A stretch of 64,000 nucleotides of DNA from RBG-13-51-18 sp050014095 (GCA_050014095.1 JBEKDZ010000004.1:186001-250000), one strand, 5' to 3'. Shown: positions 15,642 through 23,851, counted from the first letter of the stretch. Translations and numbers: made by a program. Notes: generated from the letters alone by a model not told the origin.

Positions 15642-17534
15642 ATGTTTGATAGAGTTGAAATAGCAGTGAAAGCTGGTGATGGAGGCAGTGGTGCAGTGAG
15701 CTTCCGTCGTGAGATGTATGTGCCCTTCGGGGGACCCGATGGCGGGGATGGAGGTAAAGGGGGAGATGTTATCATCAGAGCGGATAAATCAGTTGATAGC
15801 CTGCGGTCTTTCCGGCAGAAGCAGCTCTACCGTGCAGAAAATGGGTATAACGGCAAAAGCAAGAAAAAGTATGGTAAAGATGGCAAAGACCTAATCCTCC
15901 TGGTGCCTCCCGGAACGATAGTTATTGCTGTCCAGGAAGACGCCACCGAAGTAATATTAGCGGATCTGGAGTTCATTGATGAGAAAGTGACTGCGGGAGT
16001 GGGGGGTAAAGGGGGGTGGGGCAACGTCCACTTCAAGTCCTCCACCAACCAAACGCCGCGCCTCGCCCAGCGGGGCGAAAAGGGCGAAGCGAGAACCCTG
16101 CGGCTGGAAATGAGACTGATTGCTGATGTAGGCATTATTGGTTATCCCAACGCGGGTAAATCAACGCTACTGGCAGCGGCATCGGCCGCTAAGCCCAAAA
16201 TAGCCAGCTATCCTTTTACCACCCTTGAGCCAGTACTGGGTGTAGTGAATATTGGGGATGAAAGCTTTATCCTGGCGGAAATACCCGGTCTGATAGAAGG
16301 TGCGCACATAGGCAAGGGGCTAGGACATGATTTTTTGCGTCATGCCATGCGTACCAAGATGCTTATTCACCTGATAGACGGCATGTCGGATACCCCTACC
16401 GAGGACATGATAAAAGTAAATAACGAGCTTGCTATGTTCGACGTGTCACTGGCGAAAAAGCCGCAAATCGTTGCTGTAAATAAAATCGACCTGCCGGAAG
16501 TACAGGAAAAGTTGGAGAAAATCAAAAGCGAGCTATCAGGAGCTGGCGTTAAAGCCCATTACATATCAGCGGCGACGGGGCAGGGCGTCAGGGAACTGAT
16601 GGCGGCGGCGCTGGGGGTCTTGAAGGCGCAAGCCGGTTTAGAAAAACATCCCGAAATGCCAGGAAAGATATTCCGGCCACAACCCAGAGAGGCGCGTATT
16701 AAAGTCGCCAAAGCAGGCGGGGAATGGATAATCCACGCACCGGGACTGGATAGATTAATCGCTGGCGGTGGGGCTACTGAAGGAGAGCTACGCTGGCAGA
16801 TGAACTACCAGCTTGAAAAGCACGGCGTCAACAGCATTCTGGAAAAGGCTGGGGTTAAGTTGGGGGATAAGGTACGCTGCGGCGACCTGGTATGGGAGTG
16901 GGATAAACCGGGCAGTTCAACCAACAAGATAGGCATACTGGGAGGTACATTCGACCCCGTTCACCTGGGGCATATGATGATCGCCGAAGAAGCGAAAACA
17001 GCGCTGGAGCTTAAAGAGGTAATCCTGATACCAGCCGGCCAACCGATGTCCAAGTCTAACGAAAACGTAACATCAGCCAAACACCGCCTGGAAATGCTTA
17101 AACTGGCGGTTGAGGGGAGTCCTTATCTCAAAGTGTCTGCCGTGGAGATTGAACGTAATGGTCCTTCTTATACCGCGGACACCATCGTTGAAATTAGAAA
17201 AAAGTCAGGTAGGGGAGAAGAGTTGTATTTTATCCTGGGTTGGGACAGTCTGGCGCAGTTGCCGGACTGGCACGAGCCGTCGCGCATCATCGCCATGTGT
17301 ACGCTGGTGGTGGTGCCGCGACCGGGCTATGCCAAGCCGAGACTGAAAACTCTAGAAGGGGTTTTACCTGGAATTTCCGATAAAGTGATATTTTTAGAAA
17401 AACCCAGAGTCGATATCAGCGCCACGGAGATTAGGGAGCTCGCGGCGAAGGGTGAATCCATCGACCATCTCGTGCCGGATAAAGTGGCGGCTTATATTAA
17501 AAAGAATAAGCTCTATATAACATCAGGAGGCTAA
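15642..17534 (+). CDS. Fused GTPase Obg and nicotinate-nucleotide adenylyltransferase NadD
   Basis: A 630-residue single frame joining two housekeeping enzymes. Residues 1-158 are the glycine-rich Obg fold (AVSFRREMYVPFGGPDGGDG). The G domain starts with GYPNAGKST at about 167 and has NKID further on. The OCT domain ends at about 425 (GDKVRCGDLVWEWD). NadD runs from about 429 (KIGILGGTFDPVHLGHM) to the end and has the HxGH motif and ISATEIREL. Obg acts in ribosome assembly and stress; NadD makes deamido-NAD. Each half has full family length, and no start codon lies at the NadD boundary, so a clean fusion is inferred. The flavoprotein gene follows after 2 nt. Confidence 0.93.
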   Translation: MFDRVEIAVKAGDGGSGAVSFRREMYVPFGGPDGGDGGKGGDVIIRADKSVDSLRSFRQKQLYRAENGYNGKSKKKYGKDGKDLILLVPPGTIVIAVQEDATEVILADLEFIDEKVTAGVGGKGGWGNVHFKSSTNQTPRLAQRGEKGEARTLRLEMRLIADVGIIGYPNAGKSTLLAAASAAKPKIASYPFTTLEPVLGVVNIGDESFILAEIPGLIEGAHIGKGLGHDFLRHAMRTKMLIHLIDGMSDTPTEDMIKVNNELAMFDVSLAKKPQIVAVNKIDLPEVQEKLEKIKSELSGAGVKAHYISAATGQGVRELMAAALGVLKAQAGLEKHPEMPGKIFRPQPREARIKVAKAGGEWIIHAPGLDRLIAGGGATEGELRWQMNYQLEKHGVNSILEKAGVKLGDKVRCGDLVWEWDKPGSSTNKIGILGGTFDPVHLGHMMIAEEAKTALELKEVILIPAGQPMSKSNENVTSAKHRLEMLKLAVEGSPYLKVSAVEIERNGPSYTADTIVEIRKKSGRGEELYFILGWDSLAQLPDWHEPSRIIAMCTLVVVPRPGYAKPRLKTLEGVLPGISDKVIFLEKPRVDISATEIRELAAKGESIDHLVPDKVAAYIKKNKLYITSGG

Positions 17535-17536
17535 TC

Positions 17537-18097
17537 GTGAAGGCAATCGGTATCGTCGGCAGCCCGAGGAAAGCGGGGAACACGGAAATACTAGTAACAC
17601 ATTGCTTAAAAGCGATAGCGGAAGAAGGACTGGAAACGGAGCTAATAACGCTAGCGGGACTTGATATCCGGGGCTGCAATGCCTGCGGCTACTGCTTCGA
17701 GCACCCGGGAGAATGCTCGATAAAGGATGACCTCCAGCCGATACATAAAAAGATGCTGGCTGCCGACATTATCGTCGTCGGCTCGCCAGTGTATTACGGG
17801 TCGGCCACGGCGTTAATAAAGGGACTGTTGGAGCGGGCGGGTTATATGTCCCGCGGGAAATATGCCGGCAAGATAGGCGGGCCGATAGTCGTGGCGCGGC
17901 GGGCAGGACAGAACTTTACCTTCGCCGAGCTGCTTTTCTGGTTTCACATCAACGGGATGGTCAACCCCGGCTCGATTTACTGGAACGTGGCTTTTGGGCG
18001 GGAAAAAGGCGAGGCGGCAAAGGACGAGGAGGGGATGCGGATAGTCTGGGAGTTTGGCAAGAACTGTGCTAGGGTGGCAAAGAAGCTAAGGGGATAA
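17537..18097 (+). CDS. NADPH-dependent FMN reductase / iron-sulfur flavoprotein
   Basis: A 186-residue flavodoxin-fold protein. The FMN phosphate loop is GSPRKAGNTEIL near residues 8-19. A Cys cluster GCNACGYCFEHPGECSIKDD is typical of iron-sulfur flavoproteins, and GSPVYYGSATALIKGLLERAG is the second flavin loop. It probably reduces FMN or small electron acceptors with NAD(P)H. The GTG start has AGGAGG 6 nt upstream and lies 2 nt after obg-nadD, so the two share a transcript. A relative is encoded at 33951. Confidence 0.88.
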   Translation: MKAIGIVGSPRKAGNTEILVTHCLKAIAEEGLETELITLAGLDIRGCNACGYCFEHPGECSIKDDLQPIHKKMLAADIIVVGSPVYYGSATALIKGLLERAGYMSRGKYAGKIGGPIVVARRAGQNFTFAELLFWFHINGMVNPGSIYWNVAFGREKGEAAKDEEGMRIVWEFGKNCARVAKKLRG

Positions 18098-18226
18098 TCT
18101 AGGTATTCTGGTAGTAGGTCAAGTGGTCTAAAAGGTGGAAAGGTTAGAGCAAACAAACTAACACCAGAACAACGAAAAGAAATAGCACAAAAAGTTGCTA
18201 GTGTTAGGTGGGCAAAACAAGACTAG
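18098..18226 (+). pseudogene. Start-less remnant of a small basic protein gene
   Basis: In frame right after the flavoprotein stop, 42 codons read GGKVRANKLTPEQRKEIAQK-VASVRW and end at TAG 18224-18226. The pattern GGKxRAxKLTPEQRxEIAxKA resembles a widespread short basic protein family, but no ATG, GTG or TTG opens it here. It is best read as a broken 3' end or as a tail that would need stop-codon readthrough. Confidence 0.45.
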
Positions 18227-18469
18227 TTATTTTGCAGTTTTAATTACCAAGTTCGCACCATCAGGTTCTACTTTCAGTCCTAATGACCGAATCTTATCAT
18301 TCAAAATACCCTGTCTCTCAAATGGTTTCAAGAAGAATTCCACTGTTTTTTCTAAATTACGCTGTGCTAATTCGATTGTAGCCCCATGTGCCACAAGCCT
18401 TAACTCCGAACTCCTTGCTGCATACCCATTTTTCACCTGATACGTCTCATGTTTCAATATTACTAACAT
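18227..18469 (-). CDS. Small conserved-looking protein, possible HicB-like fold
   Basis: An 80-residue protein, MLVILKHETYQVKNGYAARS, with a helix LVAHGATIELAQRNLEKTVEFFLKPFERQG. The layout (short strands, then a helix with regularly spaced Leu) recalls HicB/UPF0150-type proteins, but no toxin partner is adjacent and the assignment is weak. The ATG at 18469 is chosen because GGAGG lies 6 nt upstream; a GTG-less extension to 18502 has no ribosome site. It diverges from the DUF5343 gene, with a shared 107-nt region up to the -35 box. Confidence 0.6.
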   Translation of the reverse strand: MLVILKHETYQVKNGYAARSSELRLVAHGATIELAQRNLEKTVEFFLKPFERQGILNDKIRSLGLKVEPDGANLVIKTAK

Positions 18470-18575
18470 GGCAGTCCTCCAAATTCCTATATTTACATAC
18501 ATTTTTACATGAGAACCGTCCTATTGGCAATTAACGTACCCAATTGATTAACTTAAAATATTGTCTGCTACCCTC

Positions 18576-18617
18576 TTGACAAAATGATTCGGATATGATA
18601 TCTTATCTGATAGATAA
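18576..18617 (+). promoter_or_regulatory. Strong promoter with overlapping palindromic operator
   Basis: -35 TTGACA (18576-18581), 17-bp spacer, -10 TATCTT (18599-18604). The perfect palindrome TTATCT-GAT-AGATAA (18603-18617) overlaps the -10 box and predicted start, the classical place for a repressor. An AGGAGGG site and the ATG of the DUF5343 gene follow. Confidence 0.65.
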
Positions 18618-18637
18618 GTTACAGGAGGGATAGATAC

Positions 18638-19366
18638 ATGGTTATAAATGAGGAAATGTCAAATCGTCCTTACGCACCTCCATCGAATGTGATTTCGGTA
18701 TTACAACGTCTGCGTTCAAGAAATTTGCCAGACCGAATCAACACTGATTATTTGAGAGATTCTAGTATTCCAGATGGTACAACCAGTCGTACGTTATTTG
18801 CCTTGAGGTTTCTCGGTTTGATTGATGAAGGTGGGCTAATTAATGAATCGCTTAAATCAATCCAAAAAGCTACAGACGAAGAATATAAAGCAATACTTTC
18901 AGGTTTAATCAAAGAAGCCTATAAAGAAGTATTTAGTGTAGTGGACCCTTCCCAAGACGCTCAAGATAAAATATTGAATGTGTTTCGTAGGTACACTCCA
19001 GCATCACAGAGAATGCGTATGGTCATATTCTTTTTAGGAATGTGCCGTGAAGCGGGTATCCCAACCTTAGATGTCCCTAAAGCAAGGTCTATGACGGAGA
19101 GAACTACAAAATCCGAGCCAAATAAACCCGGCGCAAGGAGTTTACCTTCGAAAGATAAAGGGAAAACTGACCGTCAAACTATGTTAACTGGAGTAAATCC
19201 TGCTCTTGAAGGGTTGATTAGAACACTGCCGGAGCCAGGAGAAGTACTAAGCGAAGAACGCAGGAAACAATGGTTAACAATGGCTGAAGCAACTTTGTCG
19301 TTTCTTTATCCTGAAACTCCAACGAATATCCCGACCGATATTAAAGAGGATGCACAAGAAGAATAA
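18638..19366 (+). CDS. DUF5343 family protein
   Basis: A 242-residue protein whose first 140 residues fit the DUF5343 family: PYAPPSNVISVLQRLRSRNL, TDYLRDSSIPDGTTSRTLFA, LRFLGLIDEGG, and a C-terminal FFLGMCREAGI. The N-terminal part looks like a winged-helix module. The rest is a low-complexity basic linker and a short helical end (EERRKQWLTMAEATLSFLYP). The function of the family is unknown; members are common in accessory DNA. It has a strong private promoter with an operator-like palindrome, GGAGG 9 nt before the ATG and AT-rich codons, which suggests an acquired gene. Confidence 0.8.
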   Translation: MVINEEMSNRPYAPPSNVISVLQRLRSRNLPDRINTDYLRDSSIPDGTTSRTLFALRFLGLIDEGGLINESLKSIQKATDEEYKAILSGLIKEAYKEVFSVVDPSQDAQDKILNVFRRYTPASQRMRMVIFFLGMCREAGIPTLDVPKARSMTERTTKSEPNKPGARSLPSKDKGKTDRQTMLTGVNPALEGLIRTLPEPGEVLSEERRKQWLTMAEATLSFLYPETPTNIPTDIKEDAQEE

Positions 19367-19383
19367 TAGGCGTATGCAAAGAC

Positions 19384-19488
19384 AAAGCCGCTACTATGGC
19401 GGGTTAATAAGACCTACGGGCATCCAGCGTCCCTACGCAACCAGCGTAGGTAAAAGATGTTTCCGTCACCAGTCATAGTAGTGGCTTT
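19384..19488 (+). ncRNA. Large unexplained hairpin, candidate structured RNA
   Basis: A 105-nt element with outer arms AAAGCCGCTACTATG (19384-19398) and CATAGTAGTGGCTTT (19474-19488), 14 of 15 paired. Inside, ACGG/CCGT and GCATC/GATGT pair, then CCTACGC/GCGTAGG closes a loop AACCA. It forms one rod with internal loops. No known riboswitch core was recognised. The strand is unknown; plus is assumed because it follows a plus-strand gene. Confidence 0.5.
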
Positions 19489-19688
19489 ATTATGTAAATT
19501 ATTGCATAGAAAATGAAAAAAATCAATTTGTCCCTCTACCGATATTATATTATTTAGTCCCTTTACTCCCTGCCTTTTTCGTTATTAAGCGTTTAGCGGG
19601 GGTTCAAATGTTTAACCGCGACTGGTTATTTTATTTAGTTTTGAGCTATAATAAAGCGTTTTAACGGTTAGAGACGGAGGAAAAACCT
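19489..19688. promoter_or_regulatory. Spacer with candidate promoter for the MaoC pair
   Basis: A TATAAT box at 19647-19652 has only a weak -35 (TGGTTA). It lies 36 nt before the TTG start of the first dehydratase. Nothing else is clear. Confidence 0.3.
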
Positions 19689-20114
19689 TTGGCGGCAGAA
19701 TCGGTAATCACTAAAGAGCTGGAAAGCCTGCTCAACGTCGAGTTCGGACCGGAGGTCTACGAGGTTGAGAAGGGGATGCTCAAGAAGTTCGCCGAGGCTA
19801 TCGACGACCCCAATCCGAAGTGGCTTAAGGAAGCCCCGCCCACTTTCCCCGCCGCCCTCGTGCCTAAAGCGCTGTTAAATAAACTCTTTAACGCGGATAT
19901 ACCGCTCAAGCGCCTCCTCAATGGGACGAGCGAGCTGGAATACCTGCAGCCCATCAAGGAAGGCGACGTAATTTCCGTAACGGCCAAGCTTACTAGACTG
20001 CGCCAGGTGCCGGGCGCGGAAGGTACTACCCTTTTCATGTTTACCGAGATGACCTATACCAACCAGCGGGGCGAGGTAGTGGTTAAGGGAAAAAACACGT
20101 ATATAAAATACTAG
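19689..20114 (+). CDS. MaoC-like (FAS1-like) dehydratase, first subunit
   Basis: A 141-residue hot-dog-fold protein of the MaoC N-terminal dehydratase type. Seen: FGPEVYEVEKGMLKKFAEAI, DDPNPKWLKEAPPTFPAAL, LNGTSELEYLQPIKEGDVIS and FTEMTYTNQRGEVVVKG. These proteins usually form a heterodimer with the second MaoC protein, encoded 9 nt downstream, and hydrate or dehydrate 3-hydroxyacyl-CoA-like substrates. This half normally lacks the catalytic Asp-His pair. The TTG start is supported by GGAGG 8 nt upstream. The pair lies beside an electron-transfer protein of the type used with acyl-CoA oxidation. Confidence 0.85.
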   Translation: MAAESVITKELESLLNVEFGPEVYEVEKGMLKKFAEAIDDPNPKWLKEAPPTFPAALVPKALLNKLFNADIPLKRLLNGTSELEYLQPIKEGDVISVTAKLTRLRQVPGAEGTTLFMFTEMTYTNQRGEVVVKGKNTYIKY

Positions 20115-20123
20115 CGGAGATTT

Positions 20124-20558
20124 ATGGCAGTACAGGTTTATTACGAAGATATCGAGGCTGGCAGCGAACTGCCGGCGCTGGTCAAATACCCCACTACCAT
20201 GCAGCTGGTGAAGTACGCCGGCGCCTCCGGTGACTATTATCAGATACACTACGATAAAGATTTCGCTATCGCCAACGGTCTGCCGGGCGTAATTGTCCAC
20301 GGGTGGCTGACGTTATCGTTCCTGGCGCAGATGGTTACCGACTGGCTGGGAGAGAAAGGCGCGCTGCTTAAGTTGAACAGCAGCTACCGGGGTATGAACA
20401 AAGTCCACGAGGACATTATCTGCAACGGTAAGGTGACTAAAAAGTACGTCGAAGACGGCAAAAACCTGGCCAGGGTGGATATCTGGGTGGAGAACCCGCA
20501 GGGCGAAAAGACCGTTACCGGTACGGCGATAGTGACCTTGCCCTCAAGAGCGCAATAG
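20124..20558 (+). CDS. MaoC-like dehydratase, second subunit
   Basis: A 144-residue hot-dog-fold hydratase/dehydratase. The MaoC catalytic region is visible as YAGASGDYYQIHYDKDFAIA followed by GLPGVIVHGWLTLSFLAQMV, with the Asp and His of the D-x4-H type motif. Residues towards the end (VDIWVENPQGEKTVTGTAIV) close the sheet. It is predicted to pair with the preceding protein to act on an enoyl- or hydroxyacyl-CoA. CGGAGA lies 5 nt before the ATG. The true substrate chain length or ring type is not visible. Confidence 0.88.
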   Translation: MAVQVYYEDIEAGSELPALVKYPTTMQLVKYAGASGDYYQIHYDKDFAIANGLPGVIVHGWLTLSFLAQMVTDWLGEKGALLKLNSSYRGMNKVHEDIICNGKVTKKYVEDGKNLARVDIWVENPQGEKTVTGTAIVTLPSRAQ

Positions 20559-20642
20559 CCTTTCAACAAGCTCAAGATAAACGCATTTACACAAATACGG
20601 AGATGCGTATATTCTCACTTACGAATTTGCGCATTCCAATTT

Positions 20643-20752
20643 GTCATTCTGGCGAAGGCTTCAGCCCGAGTTCAGCCCGAGGGCCAGAATCCACCTAGAA
20701 AATTATACAATTACTTGATTCATATATAGATTCCAGCCTGCGCTGGAATGAC
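20643..20752. repeat. Inverted-pair repeat, GTCATTC...GAATGAC
   Basis: A 110-bp unit: left half GTCATTCTGGC...GCCAGAATCCA, an AT-rich middle, right half AGATTCCAGC...GCTGGAATGAC. It is flanked by TGCGCA-type phrases (20585-20635, 20791-20815) and a GTCATTGCG half copy. Together they fill the 258-nt gap between convergent genes. Confidence 0.8.
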
Positions 20753-20816
20753 AACATAGTAATTTCGGGATGGCTCGCAATGACTGACGGAAATGCGCAA
20801 TTACACACTTCCCCAA

Positions 20817-22850
20817 TTACTCAAGCGAATCCGCCAGCAGCTCACTTAAGTCTTTCGCTTTAACCGTCTCTTCCACGCCTTTAGCCTTGAGCCCGTCGTC
20901 GAACATGGTAAGGCAATAAGGACAGGCGGTCGCCACGCATTTAACGTCGGCTTTCAGGATTTCTTCCACGCGGCGTGTATTAACGCGTTTATCCGGCTCC
21001 TCTTCCATCCACATGTGGCCGCCCCCGCCCCCGCAGCAAAAGCTATTGGACATACGGCGCGGCAGCTCTACATTATTATGATTTACTGTCTTAAGTATTT
21101 CCCTCGGTTCGTCGTAAATATCGTTATAGCGTCCCAGGTAGCAGGAATCGTGGTAAGCGGTTTTCAGGGAGGCAGGATTTTTAATATTAAGGCGTCCCTC
21201 TTTAAGCAGTCCAGCGAAGAACTGGGTATGATGCACGACCTCGAAATCGCCGCCGAACTGTTGATACTCATGCTTCAGGCTGTTAAAGCAGTGGGGACAG
21301 GAGGTCAGTATCTTTTTTACGTTATGCCCCTTAAGAATCTCGATATTTTGCTTGCAGATAGTCTGGAAGAGATACTCGTCGCCCATACGGCGGGCGGGGT
21401 CGCCACAGCAAGCCTCCTCGTCTCCCAGGATGGCGAATTTAACACCGGCCGCCTGTAAGACTTTAGCCGTGGCTTTAGCCACCTTTATATTTCGGTCGTC
21501 CAAAGCGGCGGAGCAGCCCACCCAGTAAAGGATATCGATATCTTTAGCGTCGGCAACGGTGTCGATATTCAGTCCTTCACACCAGCTTGTCCTTGTGGCG
21601 GTGGTACCGCGATAGGGGTGCCTCCGCGCGCCGAGGCTTTTCAGTGCCTCCTGGACGGCTTCCGGGAACCGGCTTTTTTCCATCGCCAGGTTACGGCGCA
21701 TGTCTACTATCTTATCTACGTGCTCGATGTAAACCGGACAAGCCTGCTGGCAGGCGCGGCAGGTGGTGCAGTCCCAGATAACCTCCTCGGTAATGACCCC
21801 GCCGAGCATTTCCTTGCGGGTCGCTGCTTTCTTCAATAAAAAACGGCCGGGATAAACGTCGTAAAGGTGATTCTTAAGGTCCAGGATAACCTGCTTGGGG
21901 TTGAGAGTTTTGCCGCTGAAATACGCCGGGCAGGCGTCCTGGCAGCGACCGCAGCGGGTGCAGGCATTGAGGTCGAGGAGCTGTTTCCAGGTGAAGTCCT
22001 CAATTTTATTTACGCCGAACTGCTCCGTTTTCTCGAAGTCGATAGGAGCTAACGCGCCGCGGGGACCCAGGTTTCTGAAGAAGATATTAACGGGGTCCCA
22101 GAGGATGTGAAATAGACGCGAGTTAACGAAGGTGAGGTAAGCGAATAGACCGAAAGAGAAGACGACATGGAACCACCATAAGCCGAGATGCCAGCCCAAC
22201 AAGGTACTCTGGCTGGCGCTGGCAAAGGCTTTAGCAAAAACCAAGCCCCCCGGCGACCACACCCCCCAGTCCGGGTGAGCTGCCAGCTCCGAAGCTGCCA
22301 TGCGCAGTCCTTCAAGGACGAAGCCGGTAACGAGAACGACTAGGATAATCAGTAGGGTGGTGAGGTCTTCCCATTTGTTATCGAGGCGGTCAGGTTTCAT
22401 GACATAGCGTCGGTATAGAGCCATCAGCACGCCGATAATCGCTAATATACCGAAGACATCCGCCACCAACGAATAAACCAGGTAAAAATCGCCCTTTAGA
22501 AAGTCGTAGATATAATAGCTGGCGGAATCCAAGACGGTAGCCAAGAAAAGAAGGGCGAAACCTGCGAAGATGAAAAAGTGCATTAAGCCGGGGAAAAACT
22601 CGCGCGGTCGAACGGGCTTCTCAATGCCGAGAAACTTGCGGTGAAAAATTATTTCGACGATGGTGATGTAAAAAAAGTTGCCAATTCTTTTCAACCAGCT
22701 ATTAGCGCGATTAGCAGGAAGTCCTACCTTCCAGCGGCGGATATGAATATAGATGCCGTAAATGAGAATCGCTACTGCGATAGCCGCCAGGACGTACATT
22801 GGCCAGTGCAAATCGATATTCCAGAAAGTGACACGGGTGGGTTCAGCCAT
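20817..22850 (-). CDS. Membrane-bound HdrD/GlpC-like iron-sulfur reductase with NarI-like domain
   Basis: A 677-residue fusion. The first ~270 residues hold about six membrane helices of NarI/cytochrome-b type (for example LVADVFGILAIIGVLMALY). Two 4Fe-4S motifs follow (CTRCGRCQDACP and CTTCRACQQACP). Then two CCG domains of the heterodisulfide-reductase D type appear (ACCGDPARR and SFCCGGGGGHMWMEEEPD). Such proteins pass electrons between ETF or acyl-CoA dehydrogenases and the quinone pool, sited in the cytoplasmic membrane. The neighbouring dehydratases fit a beta-oxidation-like role, but no etfAB or dehydrogenase is adjacent, so the partner is inferred. Confidence 0.88.
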   Translation of the reverse strand: MAEPTRVTFWNIDLHWPMYVLAAIAVAILIYGIYIHIRRWKVGLPANRANSWLKRIGNFFYITIVEIIFHRKFLGIEKPVRPREFFPGLMHFFIFAGFALLFLATVLDSASYYIYDFLKGDFYLVYSLVADVFGILAIIGVLMALYRRYVMKPDRLDNKWEDLTTLLIILVVLVTGFVLEGLRMAASELAAHPDWGVWSPGGLVFAKAFASASQSTLLGWHLGLWWFHVVFSFGLFAYLTFVNSRLFHILWDPVNIFFRNLGPRGALAPIDFEKTEQFGVNKIEDFTWKQLLDLNACTRCGRCQDACPAYFSGKTLNPKQVILDLKNHLYDVYPGRFLLKKAATRKEMLGGVITEEVIWDCTTCRACQQACPVYIEHVDKIVDMRRNLAMEKSRFPEAVQEALKSLGARRHPYRGTTATRTSWCEGLNIDTVADAKDIDILYWVGCSAALDDRNIKVAKATAKVLQAAGVKFAILGDEEACCGDPARRMGDEYLFQTICKQNIEILKGHNVKKILTSCPHCFNSLKHEYQQFGGDFEVVHHTQFFAGLLKEGRLNIKNPASLKTAYHDSCYLGRYNDIYDEPREILKTVNHNNVELPRRMSNSFCCGGGGGHMWMEEEPDKRVNTRRVEEILKADVKCVATACPYCLTMFDDGLKAKGVEETVKAKDLSELLADSLE

Positions 22851-23076
22851 GATTTACCTCTTTCTGAAAAAATGTTACCAGCCACGATTATATCATAAAA
22901 AGCAGCTATCAGGCTTTGACTTATGCTGGTGATGCGGATATCATAAAATATTACGGGGAGTAAAAATTATAACGCACATTTTTATTTGAGGGATTGCGTA
23001 ATTGCGCAACATGACCCTACGACAAGCGTTCGACCGAGCTCACGCCGAGGGCTCAGGGTGAGCGGGTGTAGGAGAT

Positions 23077-23487
23077 ATGAAGAGATTCGAGCTTATCGAG
23101 CATACGTCGGATATGGGATTGAGAGCCTATGGTAAAGACTTAGCCGAGGCTTTCGCTAACGCCGCTTATGGCATGTTCTCCATTATCGTCGACCCGGACG
23201 AGGTAGAAGAAAAAGAGACACGACACTTCGAATTAAAAGAAGAGGACAAAGAAGGACTGCTCTTCGAGTGGCTTAATAGTCTGCTTTATTACTTCGATGT
23301 AGATGGGCTAATTTTTAAGCGATTTGATATTGTTGAGTTCGGGGAGGGGCACCTGAAGGCGGATTGCTGGGGAGAAAAGTTTGACCCTGAACGCCATCAC
23401 CTGAAAACAGGGGTAAAGTCCGCCACCTACTACATGCTAGAAGTGGATGAAACGAAAAATCGGGTGCAGGTTATTTTTGATGTTTAA
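23077..23487 (+). CDS. Archease
   Basis: A 136-residue archease-type SHS2 protein. Typical features are FELIEHTSDMGLRAYGKDLA at the start, the middle LLFEWLNSLLYYFDVDG, and the C-terminal KTGVKSATYYMLEV. Archease activates the RNA ligase RtcB by helping its guanylylation. RtcB itself is not in this window. AGGAG lies 2-3 nt before the ATG region. The protein may act on an RtcB encoded elsewhere. Confidence 0.92.
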   Translation: MKRFELIEHTSDMGLRAYGKDLAEAFANAAYGMFSIIVDPDEVEEKETRHFELKEEDKEGLLFEWLNSLLYYFDVDGLIFKRFDIVEFGEGHLKADCWGEKFDPERHHLKTGVKSATYYMLEVDETKNRVQVIFDV

Positions 23488-23500
23488 AATGAGGTAATCT

Positions 23501-23851
23501 GTCATTCTGGCGTAGGCCAGAATCCATTTACCAAAATGAAGTCGTATTACGTTTATATATTGGCAAGTAAACGACATGGCACTCTCTACATAGGCGTTAC
23601 TAATGACCTTGTTAGAAGAGTCTATGAACATAAAAATGACTTTGTTGAAGGTTTTACTAAGAAATATGGTGTTCATATGTTAGTTTACTGTGAACAATGT
23701 GAGAGTATAGAATCAGCTATCCAACGCGAAAAACGGCTTAAAGTGTGGCACCGGAACTGGAAGATAAGATTGATTGAAGAAGCTAATCCTGATTGGAGAG
23801 ACCTGTATGAGGTGATTGTCTAAGATGGATTCCAGCCTTCGCTGGAATGAC
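23501..23851. mobile_element. GIY-YIG gene framed by an inverted palindromic repeat pair
   Basis: The left half-unit GTCATTCTGGC...GCCAGAATCCA (23501-23524) and right half-unit TGGATTCCAGC...GCTGGAATGAC (23826-23851) are in inverted orientation. They are the same repeat found without a gene at 9530, 20643, 27815 and 44820. Here the middle is replaced by a single complete GIY-YIG nuclease gene. The layout is that of an autonomous element with solo derivatives. Confidence 0.6.
23536..23823 (+). CDS. GIY-YIG nuclease domain protein
   Basis: A 95-residue single-domain nuclease. The motif appears as YYVYILASKRHGTLYIGVTN (the YVYIL and LYIGVT strands), followed by the catalytic Arg in LVRRVYEHK and a Glu in ESAIQREKRLKVWHRNWK. 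Relatives are the small UvrC-like proteins common in bacterial genomes. It has no visible ribosome site, starts just after the left repeat and ends exactly at the right repeat. The role is unknown; the setting suggests a link to spread or maintenance of the repeat. Confidence 0.9.
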   Translation: MKSYYVYILASKRHGTLYIGVTNDLVRRVYEHKNDFVEGFTKKYGVHMLVYCEQCESIESAIQREKRLKVWHRNWKIRLIEEANPDWRDLYEVIV

